Assembly: GCF_900169065.1 (NCBI RefSeq)
Contig: NZ_FXZB01000018.1
Span: 45,832 to 109,831 of the forward strand
Length of the DNA: 64,000 bases
From: Brevibacterium aurantiacum
GTDB lineage: Bacteria > Actinomycetota > Actinomycetes > Actinomycetales > Brevibacteriaceae
Reading direction: 5' to 3'
In this document: in pieces, positions 40,618 through 49,304 of the stretch
How the letters are laid out: each line of letters opens with the position of its first letter
How positions within the stretch are numbered: position 1 is the stretch's first letter
Position numbers and translations under genes: made by a program
Notes under the pieces: model-generated
What the model was told of the DNA's origin: nothing
Seen by the model: the letters and a program-made list of their open reading frames with translations, nothing else
Database searches by the model: none

Positions 40618-41057
40618 CGTGAGACTCGGATCTGGGTGCGGCTGAGCACATCCTGGTCTCCGGACTTCACCGTGACGTCGATGCGGGCGGTGCCCACTGC
40701 GCTGTCGACGGCTCCGACGACTGCGGTCATCGACAGTGTGGCCGTGGGTGTGGCCGGCGTGCCGGACTCGGCGTCGGGGACGAGCACCGGCGCGGAGAAG
40801 CGTGTCCGGTAGTCGACGATCGCGCCCGGGTCGCCGACCCATTCGACGATGGGGGCGATGACGACGGCCATCGAGAGCATGCCGTGGGCGATGACTCCGT
40901 CAAGGCCCACCTCGGTGGCGAAGCGTTCGGACCAGTGGATCGGGTTGTGATCGCCCGAGGCACCCGCGTAGTCGACGAGCGAGGCCCGCGACAGGGGGAT
41001 CTCGGCTTCGACGACGGTGTCTCCGATGGTCAGTTGGGAGAGATCGTTGACGCTCAT
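40614..41057 (-). CDS. MaoC-type dehydratase, HadB-like
   Basis: A 147-residue hotdog-fold protein with the hydratase-2 motif YAGASGDHNPIHW (catalytic Asp and His) and GVIAHGMLSM. It would pair with the HadA-like protein encoded upstream (4-base overlap) to form a (3R)-hydroxyacyl-thioester dehydratase. In mycolate makers this pair serves FAS-II. I see no other FAS-II gene in the window, so its substrate here is unknown. Confidence 0.87.
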   Translation of the reverse strand: MSVNDLSQLTIGDTVVEAEIPLSRASLVDYAGASGDHNPIHWSERFATEVGLDGVIAHGMLSMAVVIAPIVEWVGDPGAIVDYRTRFSAPVLVPDAESGTPATPTATLSMTAVVGAVDSAVGTARIDVTVKSGDQDVLSRTQIRVSR

Positions 41058-41503
41058 TCTCCGTCTCCTCTCACGACGATGGTCGAGGTCACGGTCACGA
41101 CCGGCTGCTGCGCTGCGTCGGTGATCTCGGTGCGGGTGGTGATCATGGCGTTGCTGCCCGCGGCGCGCACGCCGTCGACATGGGTCGTGGCGGCCAGGGA
41201 GTCGCCGGCGACGATGGGCCGGGTGATGCTGAACTGCTCCGAACCGTGGACGACCTTGGAGAAGTCGATTCCGGAGTCGGGATCGCTGATGTAGGCCGCT
41301 TCGGACTTCTGCGCGATGATCACCGCGAACGTCGTCGGTGCCACGACGTCGTGATAGCCCAGGGCGGTCGCCGCCTCGGTCTCGAAGTGGTAGTCGGCCG
41401 TGGCATTGGTGGCCAACGCGAATTCCGCGACGGCCTCCCGCGACACCTCGTAGGGGCGGGGCAGGGAGTAGCTGGTCCCCTGCTTATCGGTATTCACCGG
41501 CAT
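41054..41503 (-). CDS. MaoC-like N-terminal dehydratase subunit, HadA-like
   Basis: A 149-residue hotdog protein of the UPF0336/FAS1-like dehydratase type (ATADYHFETEAATALGYHDVVAPTTFAVIIAQK, HGSEQF). Members lack the full catalytic motif and dimerise with a HadB-like partner, here encoded by the overlapping next gene. GAAAGAGAG precedes the ATG. First gene of the hadA-hadB-murB-phosphoesterase operon. Confidence 0.85.
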   Translation of the reverse strand: MPVNTDKQGTSYSLPRPYEVSREAVAEFALATNATADYHFETEAATALGYHDVVAPTTFAVIIAQKSEAAYISDPDSGIDFSKVVHGSEQFSITRPIVAGDSLAATTHVDGVRAAGSNAMITTRTEITDAAQQPVVTVTSTIVVRGDGE

Positions 41504-41785
41504 AGTGGCTCTCTTTCGATAAGACGTCGTGATCCCAGCCTAGCGGCCTGCCCTCATGGGAGGGGAATTCTCCCGGCCGGTGGTTCCCACCGCGGAATTG
41601 ACCACGAATTCGCATCGGGTTCACTCATTTGGTGCACGATCGTCCTCAGCCCCCGAAAACTGGTATAAGTTGTTGTCCACATCACGTTTGACGTTCGGCT
41701 TCCGAATCATCACCGCGATGACGCGGACGGGCGGCTCAGGTGACTGCGAGCAGTGAGGCCAGATGTATTCACAAGGAGTAGTGCG
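41504..41785. promoter_or_regulatory. Divergent promoter region of the hadA-like and ATP-grasp genes
   Basis: Without a gene. On the plus strand an extended -10, TGGTATAAG (41661-41669), would start the ATP-grasp transcript near 41676 with a leader of about 110 bases. The -35 is poor, as is usual with extended -10 promoters. I did not find a clear minus-strand promoter. Confidence 0.45.
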
Positions 41786-43537
41786 ATGACGAACAACCCT
41801 GCAGACTCAACCGCGTCGAAGACAGCTGGGAACAAGGACGTGCCGAGCCCGCAGACCGGTTCAGGAACCAGCACGAACAAGCGCGTGGTCAAGGACGCCG
41901 TCGCAGTTCCCAGCACAGGACGCGGTCTCAATACGGCCGAAGCTCGCCCTCAGGTCGCTGCCACGCCTGCCCCGGCTGTCACCTCGGCGCCGGATCCGGC
42001 TGATGTCGAGGTCCATGTCGGCACCGATGCCGCCTATGCGGGCAAAGAGGCAGAGCGGGTCCAGATCCGCCGCCCCCTGCGCAATATCTCCGAGGTCCGC
42101 CACTTCTTCCGCACCAACATCACACCGATCTACTTCATCGGCGCAACCCCGTTCAACCTCCTCGGTCTCGACCGGTGGGTTCGCAACTTCTCCTACATCA
42201 CGTACTACGACGGCTGGGACGGCGGGCACCCGCGCGTCTTCTCCCCTCGGTACAAGCCGTTCGTCGAATTCGACAGCGGCGAGGCGATCAACAACTGGCT
42301 CCTCCTCAACGCCGAGGTGCGTGCCCATATGACGGCGAACGTGCCCCACGGAGAGAGGCCGAAGGTGGCCATGGTCTTCTTCGATGAGGAGACCGAACGC
42401 ATCTGCCGTGAACTCGGCTACGACCTGATCCTGCCCTCCGCGGATCTGCGCAATCAGCTCGATTCGAAGATCGAGACGACGAAGCTCGGCAACGAAGCCG
42501 GTGCCTTCTCCGTGCCCAACGTGCTCACCACAGCCGATACCTATGCACAGCTGAACGCAGAGGCGAAGAAGGAGGATCTGGGCACCGACCTCGTCGTCCA
42601 GACCCCGTACGGCGATTCGGGGAAGACGACGTTCTTCATCGCCGCCGAGGCGGATTGGAACCGTCACAAGCACGACATCATCGGCCAGCAGCTGAAGATC
42701 ATGAAGCGCATCAACAACACCCCGGTGGCGGTGGAAGCCGTGATCACCAGCAGCGGAGTTGTCGTCGGCCCGTTCCTCACCGAGCTGGCAGGCTTCGCCG
42801 AGCTCACGCCGTACAAGGGCGGTTGGTGCGGCAACGAGATGACCCCAGATGTGCTCACCGCAGACCAGCGCACACGGGCCAGGGAACTGGTCCGGCGCAT
42901 GGGTGAGGGGCTGCGCAAGCGCGGCTACCGCGGCTTCTTCGAAGTCGATGTGCTCGTCGACCTCGATACCGACGATGTCTGGCTCGGCGAGCTCAATCCG
43001 CGGATCTCCGGCGCCTCGGCGATCACGAACGTCACGGCCGGCGCCTATGCCGACGTCCCGCTGTTCCTGTTCCACCTGCTTGAGTACCTCGACGTCGAAT
43101 TCGATCTCGACGTCGATGAGATCAACGAGCGTTGGGAGGAGCTCTCCGGAGCTGACGAGTGGAGCCAGATGGTCATCAAGGAGACCGCTGACATCACCGA
43201 GTACATCACGCACTCGCCGCTGACCGGTCAGTACTATCTCGACCAGTTCGGGACCCTGACATACAAGCGTGCCGCGCTTGACTGGCACCCCCTGCAGAAC
43301 GGCAACGAGGTGTTCTTCCTGCGCATCTACGGAGCCGGCGAATACCGGTGGAAGGGCGCCGACCTCGGCGTGCTCGTGACCAAGAACCCGCTGCACACGA
43401 AGGCCGGAGGGCCGAACGCCCTGAGCATCAGGGCCAAGCACTTCATCGACTCCGTTCGAGCGATGTACGCAGGTGTTCCCGTCGCGGCTGAGGATCCGTC
43501 TCCGGCGCTGGGTGGCCCGGGCGCCAAGGGCGATTGA
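41786..43537 (+). CDS. ATP-grasp ligase with disordered N-terminus
   Basis: The 583-residue protein starts with about 70 Thr/Pro/Ala-rich residues, followed by a pre-ATP-grasp part (ITPIYFIGATPFNLLGLDRW) and the ATP-grasp fold: VQTPYGDSGKTTFF as the glycine-rich loop, VEAVITSSGVVVGPF, and GELNPRISGAS with the magnesium-binding Glu and Asn. A C-terminal part of about 190 residues follows. Databases often label such proteins biotin carboxylase, but nothing here shows a carboxylase; a carboxylate-amine ligase is the broader and safer reading. AAGGAG precedes the ATG at 41786. The serine hydrolase gene follows by 61 bp. Confidence 0.82.
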   Translation: MTNNPADSTASKTAGNKDVPSPQTGSGTSTNKRVVKDAVAVPSTGRGLNTAEARPQVAATPAPAVTSAPDPADVEVHVGTDAAYAGKEAERVQIRRPLRNISEVRHFFRTNITPIYFIGATPFNLLGLDRWVRNFSYITYYDGWDGGHPRVFSPRYKPFVEFDSGEAINNWLLLNAEVRAHMTANVPHGERPKVAMVFFDEETERICRELGYDLILPSADLRNQLDSKIETTKLGNEAGAFSVPNVLTTADTYAQLNAEAKKEDLGTDLVVQTPYGDSGKTTFFIAAEADWNRHKHDIIGQQLKIMKRINNTPVAVEAVITSSGVVVGPFLTELAGFAELTPYKGGWCGNEMTPDVLTADQRTRARELVRRMGEGLRKRGYRGFFEVDVLVDLDTDDVWLGELNPRISGASAITNVTAGAYADVPLFLFHLLEYLDVEFDLDVDEINERWEELSGADEWSQMVIKETADITEYITHSPLTGQYYLDQFGTLTYKRAALDWHPLQNGNEVFFLRIYGAGEYRWKGADLGVLVTKNPLHTKAGGPNALSIRAKHFIDSVRAMYAGVPVAAEDPSPALGGPGAKGD

Positions 43538-43598
43538 CATCTTCCTGTGGTGATAATCTCATCACGGACTTCCCGAAACGACTGCAAAGAGGTGAAGA

Positions 43599-44810
43599 GT
43601 GACTGAGACGTCGCCGGACCAGACTGTGCCCGACGCCCCTGTCATCGACAAGGACAACTGGCAGGATGCCGACAATGTCCGCTGGTCGTTCCAGCACGTC
43701 GATCAGGTGCTGCCCACGACGCCGATCTCGCGTGGGACCGGGCCAGTGGCTCAGCTGCCTGCGGATCTGCAGGATCTGGGCAGCGTCGAGGTCCCGAAGA
43801 CTGAGTTCTCCGAGGCTCGCAGCGTGCGCAGCGTCATCGAGGCCAGCGACACGGATGCCTGGTTGGTCATGCACAACGGCACGGTCCTGACCGAGGAGTA
43901 CTTCTCCACGATGGGTCCGGGCACCGAGCATCTGCTGATGTCTGTGAGCAAATCGCTCGTCGGCACCGTGGCCGGGGTGCTTGCCGGGGCCGGCGATCTC
44001 GATCCGAGCCGGCTGGTCACCGACTACGTACCCGAACTCGCCGCTTCGGGCTACGCCGGAGCCACCGTGCGTCACATCCTCGACATGCGCTCGGGAATCA
44101 AGTTCTCAGAGAACTACCTCGACCCCAAGTCCGAGGTCAGGCAGATCGAAGAGGCGATCGGCTGGTCGGAGACGAAGCCCGCGGGACAGCCCACGGGAAT
44201 GTATGACTTCCTGACCACGCTCGAGGCGAAATCCGAGCACGGCGGCGTCTACGAATACCGTTCGTGTGAGACCGATGTGCTCGGTTGGGTGTGCGAGAAG
44301 ATCGCAGGCGAGAGCATGCAGACTCTGATGTCTCGCGTGCTGTGGTCGCGGATCGGAGCCGAACACGATGCGCTCATCGCCACCGACCAGTACGGCGTGG
44401 GCATGTTCGACGGCGGCATCAACACCACGCTGCGTGATCTGGCCCGCTTCGGCTACCTGTATGCGAACCGCGGTGCCTCGCTCACGGGCGAACAGGTGGT
44501 GCCGACCTCGTGGATCGGCGATACGCTCACCGGCGATGCTGACATCAGAAAGGCCTTCGCCGACGGTCCTGACGACAATCGGATGCCCGGTGGGATGTAC
44601 CACAACCAGTTCTGGTTCCCGTTCCCCGATTCGCATGGCTTCCTGGCCTTGGGCATCCACGGTCAGATGATCTACATGAACCCGGGAGCCAATTTCGTCG
44701 GCGTCAAGCTCTCCAGCTGGGGCCTGCCTCAGGACGCGCGCAAGCTGTTCCCCACGATCCGCGCCTTCGACGCCCTGGCGAAGTCGGTCAGCACACCAGT
44801 CGTCGACTGA
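43599..44810 (+). CDS. Serine hydrolase of the beta-lactamase/NylB fold
   Basis: The 403-residue protein has the nucleophile motif SVSKS (SxxK), a second-motif Tyr in VYEYRSCETDVLGW, GATVRHILDMRSGIKFSE and GIHGQ in place of KTG. The set resembles 6-aminohexanoate-dimer hydrolases and class C-like esterases. No signal peptide is present, so it is cytoplasmic, unlike true beta-lactamases. The GTG start follows GAGGTGA. With the ATP-grasp gene upstream it may make and break the same amide bond; that is inference. Confidence 0.85.
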   Translation: MTETSPDQTVPDAPVIDKDNWQDADNVRWSFQHVDQVLPTTPISRGTGPVAQLPADLQDLGSVEVPKTEFSEARSVRSVIEASDTDAWLVMHNGTVLTEEYFSTMGPGTEHLLMSVSKSLVGTVAGVLAGAGDLDPSRLVTDYVPELAASGYAGATVRHILDMRSGIKFSENYLDPKSEVRQIEEAIGWSETKPAGQPTGMYDFLTTLEAKSEHGGVYEYRSCETDVLGWVCEKIAGESMQTLMSRVLWSRIGAEHDALIATDQYGVGMFDGGINTTLRDLARFGYLYANRGASLTGEQVVPTSWIGDTLTGDADIRKAFADGPDDNRMPGGMYHNQFWFPFPDSHGFLALGIHGQMIYMNPGANFVGVKLSSWGLPQDARKLFPTIRAFDALAKSVSTPVVD

Positions 44811-44846
44811 TCAGTCCAGCCCTGTGTGAACCTCAGGTCGGCACCG

Positions 44847-44879
44847 GACTGGCTCAGGTGCCTGACTGGCTCAGGTGCC
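44847..44879. repeat. Tandem duplication over the stop of the MFS gene
   Basis: GACTGGCTCAGGTGCC occurs at 44847-44862 and 44864-44879, a 17-bp period. The second copy contains the MFS stop codon (44871-44873) on the minus strand, so the first copy lies just behind the gene. Confidence 0.85.
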
Positions 44880-46118
44880 GCTCCGGGCCGTCCGAAACGG
44901 AGAGAACCACAGGCCTATCGCACTCAGTGCGAAGATGATCGCGGCGCTGACCAGCAGGAGCTGCGTGTTCGTGACTGCGGCGAGCATTCCTGCCAGCGGT
45001 GAGACGACGACGATGACTGCCCGGTTCATCGCGCGCATCGTCGTGTTCGTCCGTGCTTGGAAGGCATCTGGCGTGATCGATTGTCGGTAGGCCATCTCGT
45101 GAGAGTTGCTCAGTCCGATGGCGAATCCGTGCAGCCCTACCCCGGCGAAGAGAACGACCACTGACCCAATGTCGCCGTGTAGTCGGCCCGCGAGCGGTGT
45201 GGCCGCAAACAGGATGAGCGCACCAGCGGCCGAGCACAGGTGAGCGAGGATGACGACTCGCCCGCTGCCATGCCACTCCCCCAACCGCGGCGAGAGCAGT
45301 GCGCCGACGATGCCGCCCAACCCGCCTCCGGCCATGACGATGCCGAACCAGAAGGCGTCGATGCCGATGACTCTGAGGAAGTAGTCCGCGCTGACTGCGG
45401 CGAGGATGGCTTGCGCAGTGAACCAGACGTGGGTCCAGATCGCTAGGTCACGCAGGCTCGGCGTCGAATACACCCACTTCAGTCCCGCCGCGATCTCCTT
45501 GCGCAGGTTCGGTTTGCCCACATTCTCTTTGTCGGGAAGTCTCGGCTCTTCAACTCGAATCCGGGAGACGACGAGGGCCGAGAACAGATAGGTCACCACA
45601 TTGACCAGGACGGCGATCGGCGCCGCGATCACGGCAAGCAGTCCCCCGCCCAGAGCCGGCCCCGCTGTCTGGGCAACCGCGTCCGTGCCGTCGATTCGCG
45701 CGTGGGCCGCCTGCAGGCCGCCGCGCGGAACGAGGCGGGGCACGAATGCCTGCGAGGCGCTGTCGTTGACCAGCGTTGCTGTACCCAGCAGGGCCACGAT
45801 GAGGAGCAGCGGCCCCAGGCTGAGCACTCCGAACGCCCAGAGCGCCGGGATGGCGCACAGCAGCAGAGCGCGGAAGAGGTCGCTGGCGATCATGACGGGT
45901 CGACGTCGGACGCGGTCGATGAGTGCACCGAGCACGAGTCCGAACAGCAGGTACGGAAGCCACCTCGCCGCGTTCATCCACCCCAGGCCCACGGTGCCCG
46001 CGTGCAGATGGTCGACGACGATGACCTGCAGGGCCAGGAAGGTGATCCAGGTGCCGAAACCGGAGACGGTTTCGCCCGCCCAGAACCACCGAAAGGCTCG
46101 GGGCAGCACCGCACTCAT
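44871..46118 (-). CDS. Major facilitator superfamily transporter
   Basis: A 415-residue inner-membrane protein with about 12 hydrophobic segments, the loop 2-3 motif GALIDRVRRRP (motif A-like) and a long central loop. It belongs to the drug-efflux-like MFS group (the NreB/Tet_V-like set with FRWFWAGETVSGFGTWI at the N-terminus). The substrate cannot be told. It converges with the serine hydrolase gene and lies 21 bp after the FAD oxidase gene on the same strand's opposite side (46119-46139), so it may be read alone or with it. Confidence 0.88.
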   Translation of the reverse strand: MSAVLPRAFRWFWAGETVSGFGTWITFLALQVIVVDHLHAGTVGLGWMNAARWLPYLLFGLVLGALIDRVRRRPVMIASDLFRALLLCAIPALWAFGVLSLGPLLLIVALLGTATLVNDSASQAFVPRLVPRGGLQAAHARIDGTDAVAQTAGPALGGGLLAVIAAPIAVLVNVVTYLFSALVVSRIRVEEPRLPDKENVGKPNLRKEIAAGLKWVYSTPSLRDLAIWTHVWFTAQAILAAVSADYFLRVIGIDAFWFGIVMAGGGLGGIVGALLSPRLGEWHGSGRVVILAHLCSAAGALILFAATPLAGRLHGDIGSVVVLFAGVGLHGFAIGLSNSHEMAYRQSITPDAFQARTNTTMRAMNRAVIVVVSPLAGMLAAVTNTQLLLVSAAIIFALSAIGLWFSPFRTARSGT

Positions 46119-46139
46119 GGACTCAGGCTATCAAGATGG

Positions 46140-47276
46140 TCACAGCCCCAGGTGGGCGATCTGGGGTGCTTCCTGGCCGAGGATCGCTGCGGCCAGGCCC
46201 TCGCCGATCAACGGTCCCATGGTCAGTCCCCCGGCACCGAAGCCCGAGGCCAGCCACAGACCGGGTGCCCCTGGGACTGCTCCGGCATAGGGCAGACCGC
46301 CGGGTCGTGTGGACATGGGCCTGACGCCGACTCGTGTCTCGAGGATCGTGGCCTCGGCCAATCCGGGAGCGATTCTCAGTGCGTCGTCGAGGACCTGTTT
46401 CTGCCCGGCTGCCGTGGTTCGCACGTCGAAGCCGACGTCGTCCTCACGGGTGGCTCCGATGACGACTCTGCCGCCGTCGAAGGGCGTGACGTAGTGGTGG
46501 TCGAGCGGATGGACCGTCGGCCACGGCGAGGTGTTGGCTCCGTGCAGGCTCAGGTGGATGAGCTGCCCGCGCTGCGGGGTGATCGCCACCGTGTGCCCGA
46601 GGTGTTCGAGGATCTCCGAGCTGCGCGCTCCACCGGCGATGACCACGGCGTCGAAGTCCTCCACCGCCGAGGTGGTCCCCACCTTCCATGTGCCGCTTGG
46701 ATTCGTGGACCCGCCGTGTTCGCTGGTGATGGTTCTCGCCGAATCGTGCACCAGCCTGGCCCCATAGGTCCTCGCTCCGGTGAGGATGGCATCGCGCAGG
46801 GTACGCCCATCGACTCGACCGCCCCCGGAGATGAACAGCCCTGTCATATCCGGGGCGATCGGCGGGAAGATCTCGCGCAGATTCGCCGAGTCCATGTCAT
46901 GAACCTCGCCAGCGACAGCCCCGGCACCCGCGGCACGTTCACGGATGAGTCGGGCCGCCTCGGCGAGCGCTGTGGGGTCCTCGTTGACGACGAGTGCACC
47001 GGATCTGCGGTACCCCAGCTCGGGGATGCCGAGCGCACTGAGCCGGTCGAGGAATTCGGGATAGTAGCTGCCTCCGGCGGCATAGGTTGCGTAGTAGGCG
47101 CCGGTGCTCGTCGAGACCCAGGGTGCGATGATGCCGGCGCTGGCAGCGGTCGCCTGACCGGCCATGGCCTCGTCGAAGATGGTGACGTTGACGTCTCGTG
47201 AGGCCAATCCGAAGGCAACGCAGGCGCCTGCGATTCCACCGCCGATGACGGCAACCCGAGCTGATGTGTCGATCAC
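46140..47276 (-). CDS. FAD-dependent amine/D-amino-acid oxidoreductase
   Basis: A 378-residue DAO-family flavoprotein: the dinucleotide motif VAVIGGGIAGACVAFGLA is at the N-terminus, TAASAGIIAPW follows, and the C-terminal GLWLASGFGAGGLTMGPLIGEGLA closes the FAD site. The family includes DadA, glycine oxidase and sarcosine oxidase, and the sequence does not decide between them. I chose the GTG at 47276 (VIDTSARVAVIGGG) with AAGGAG ten bases upstream; longer starts add a basic stretch foreign to the family. Its gene precedes the MFS gene on the minus strand. Confidence 0.86.
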   Translation of the reverse strand: MIDTSARVAVIGGGIAGACVAFGLASRDVNVTIFDEAMAGQATAASAGIIAPWVSTSTGAYYATYAAGGSYYPEFLDRLSALGIPELGYRRSGALVVNEDPTALAEAARLIRERAAGAGAVAGEVHDMDSANLREIFPPIAPDMTGLFISGGGRVDGRTLRDAILTGARTYGARLVHDSARTITSEHGGSTNPSGTWKVGTTSAVEDFDAVVIAGGARSSEILEHLGHTVAITPQRGQLIHLSLHGANTSPWPTVHPLDHHYVTPFDGGRVVIGATREDDVGFDVRTTAAGQKQVLDDALRIAPGLAEATILETRVGVRPMSTRPGGLPYAGAVPGAPGLWLASGFGAGGLTMGPLIGEGLAAAILGQEAPQIAHLGL

Positions 47277-47365
47277 GGCAGTGCGTCTCCTTTGACGAGT
47301 GCGAACCTTGGATTCTGACCAGTGCGACCCTTGCACAGTGGCTGTTGATCACCTCGAGCCTACGC

Positions 47366-47422
47366 CCTCCCGCCCGTGCCAATACCTCCCGCTAGAGCCG
47401 ATACCTCCCGCCCGTGCCATAC
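47366..47422. repeat. Three imperfect direct repeats
   Basis: Units of 18-20 bp beginning CCTCCCGC (each followed by a CCGTGCC- or AGAGCC-like middle and ending ATA) stand head to tail. An inverted copy of the core (CGGGAGG) recurs in the hairpin at 47443-47502. The region between the FAD oxidase and fprA therefore looks like a small structured intergenic element. Confidence 0.6.
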
Positions 47423-47442
47423 ACAACCGTCAGAAACACATC

Positions 47443-47502
47443 ACGCCCCGCCGGTGACTGTTCCTACACGTGCAACGGGAGGAATAGTGACTGACGGGGC
47501 GT
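47443..47502 (-). terminator. Long hairpin after the sulfur operon
   Basis: Two arms of 23 bases (47443-47465 and 47480-47502) pair with two mismatches and two G-U pairs around a 14-nt loop. It begins 49 bp beyond the fprA stop and is followed by TGATGTGTTTCTG on the minus strand, so it probably terminates the seven-gene sulfur operon. Confidence 0.65.
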
Positions 47503-47505
47503 AAT

Positions 47506-47554
47506 GGCGGTTCGGCTCAGATGGCGATTCGGCTCAGCGGCTGATTCGGCTCAG
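47506..47554. repeat. Triplicated GATTCGGCTCAG repeat over the fprA stop
   Basis: Three copies of GGCGRTTCGGCTCAG or its close variant lie at 47506-47520, 47523-47537 and 47539-47554, period 16-17 bp. The last copy includes the fprA stop codon (47551-47553) on the minus strand. Confidence 0.8.
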
Positions 47555-48960
47555 GCGCCGGAGTGGGATTCGCTTCTGACATGATCACGGGCCTCACGCA
47601 GCATGGCCTCGCGGGTCGCGAGCTTCACGCGCTCTCGGCCTTCGGCTTCGCCCAATGCCTTCTCCGCGGCCTCCAGTCGGTGGTAGCCCTCCCAGTCCCC
47701 GAAGTCGACGCCCTTGGACTCAAGCAGCTCGACGATCGAGTCCTCGTCGGGGAACAGCGGTTCGGTGAGTACACCGGCGGCGCGGTCATCGAGGATGTGC
47801 CCGATCGTCTCCAGCGCATCACCCTTCGTGTGACCGATCAGGCCGACCGGTCCGCGTTTGATCCACCCGGTCGCGTACACGCCCTGGACCACATCGGCTT
47901 CGGCCGCCGAAGCCTGCTGCCCTGTGTCGACGACGCGTCCCTCGTGATTCGGGATCACGCGCTTGGTCTCGTCGAAGGGCAGCTGCGGCAGCGGAGTGCC
48001 TGCGTAGCCGACGGCGCGATAGACGGCTGTGACGTCCCAGTCGATGAACTCTCCCGTGCCCTTGACTCCCCCGGTGCCGTCCAATTCCTGGCGCTCCGTG
48101 CGCAGTCCTGTGACTGCATCCTCGCCGAGGATGGCGACCGGTGCGTGGAGGAAGTGCAGGTGCAGACGACGCTTGGCACCCACCGGCTCCCTCATCGTGA
48201 AGTCGGTCAGAGTCTTCGCGACCTGCTTGGTCTGGTTGCTCGCCTCGATCGCGGCCAGCGAACCCTCATCGAACTCGAAGTCCTCGGGATAGACGATGAC
48301 ATCGACGTCCTTGACCTGGCCGAGCTCACGCAGCTCCAAGGGCGTGAACTTCGCCTGTGCCGGACCACGCCGACCGAACACGTGCACGTCCGTGACCTTC
48401 GAGGATTTCAGACCCTCGTAGACATGATCGGGGATCTCGGTCGTGTGCATGTCATCGGCCTGCTTGGCCAGCACGCGTGCCACGTCGAGGGCCACGTTGC
48501 CGTTGCCGATGACGGCAACCTTCTCAGCGTCCAGGGGCCAGGTCTGGGCCACGTCAGGGTGCGAGTCGTACCAGTTGACGAAGTCAGCGGCACCGTAGGA
48601 GCCGGGGAGATCTACTCCGGGCAGATCCAAGGAGGCATCGATGAAGCAGCCGGTGGAGAAGATAACCGCATCGTAGCGATCTGTCAGCTCACCCAAGGCG
48701 ATGTCGGCACCGTACTCGACGTTCGAGAACAGGCGGATGTCACCACGGTCGAGGACCTTGATGAGGGCATTGATGATGCCCTTGATGCGTGGGTGATCAG
48801 GTGCGACTCCGTAGCGGACCAGCCCGAACGGGGTCGGCAGCCGGTCGAAGAGATCGATGCTGATCTCGAAATCACGATCGGCTTTGGTCAGCAGGTCGGC
48901 AGCGTAGATGCCTGCGGGGCCCGCGCCCACGATGGCCACGCGGAAGGGATTCGTCGTCAT
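47551..48960 (-). CDS. fprA: Ferredoxin-NADP reductase, adrenodoxin-reductase type
   Basis: Transfers electrons from NADPH through FAD to ferredoxin. The 469-residue protein has the N-terminal FAD motif VAIVGAGPAGIYAADLL, LPTPFGLVRYGVAPDHPRIK and an NADP motif VIGNGNVALDVARVLA. It also has GWIKRGPVGLIGHTKGDA near the C-terminus, as in mycobacterial FprA. AGGAG lies before the ATG, 17 bp after fdxA. As the last gene of the sulfur operon it probably powers sulfite reductase through FdxA. Confidence 0.94.
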   Translation of the reverse strand: MTTNPFRVAIVGAGPAGIYAADLLTKADRDFEISIDLFDRLPTPFGLVRYGVAPDHPRIKGIINALIKVLDRGDIRLFSNVEYGADIALGELTDRYDAVIFSTGCFIDASLDLPGVDLPGSYGAADFVNWYDSHPDVAQTWPLDAEKVAVIGNGNVALDVARVLAKQADDMHTTEIPDHVYEGLKSSKVTDVHVFGRRGPAQAKFTPLELRELGQVKDVDVIVYPEDFEFDEGSLAAIEASNQTKQVAKTLTDFTMREPVGAKRRLHLHFLHAPVAILGEDAVTGLRTERQELDGTGGVKGTGEFIDWDVTAVYRAVGYAGTPLPQLPFDETKRVIPNHEGRVVDTGQQASAAEADVVQGVYATGWIKRGPVGLIGHTKGDALETIGHILDDRAAGVLTEPLFPDEDSIVELLESKGVDFGDWEGYHRLEAAEKALGEAEGRERVKLATREAMLREARDHVRSESHSGA

Positions 48961-48977
48961 GGTTCTCCTCAGGAGAG

Positions 48978-49304
48978 TCAGTCGTCAGTGTTCTGGGGCG
49001 GCAGTGCCGCGATGAAGGGGTGGTCGCCGTCGATGACTCCGTGCGCGGCGGCGCCTCCCGGGGATCCGATGGTGTCGAAGAAATCGACGTTCGCCGAGTA
49101 GTAGGCTTCCCATTCGTCCGGGACGTCGTCTTCGTAGAAGATCGCTTCGACGGGGCAGACTGGTTCGCAGGCCCCGCAGTCGACGCATTCCTCGGGATGG
49201 ATGTAGAGCGAGCGGCTGCCCTCGTAGATGCAGTCGACGGGGCATTCGTCGATGCAGGCCCGGTCCTTCAAATCGACGCAGGGCTGGGCGATGATGTAGG
49301 TCAT
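48978..49304 (-). CDS. fdxA: 7Fe ferredoxin
   Basis: A 108-residue FdxA-type ferredoxin. The first cluster region (PCVDLKDRACIDECPVDCIYE) lacks one Cys of a full 4Fe site, typical of the 3Fe-4S cluster, and the second (CVDCGACEPVCP) binds 4Fe-4S. It overlaps cobA by four bases and is the natural partner of FprA and electron donor for Sir. Confidence 0.94.
   Translation of the reverse strand: MTYIIAQPCVDLKDRACIDECPVDCIYEGSRSLYIHPEECVDCGACEPVCPVEAIFYEDDVPDEWEAYYSANVDFFDTIGSPGGAAAHGVIDGDHPFIAALPPQNTDD

Noticed and set aside
41861..43540. A 559-codon frame opposite the ATP-grasp gene
   Set aside because: The plus-strand product has clear ATP-grasp motifs and a good ribosome binding site; the minus-strand product has none.
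43599..44810. A true beta-lactamase conferring antibiotic resistance
   Set aside because: There is no export signal, and the motif set fits NylB-like esterases and amidases better.
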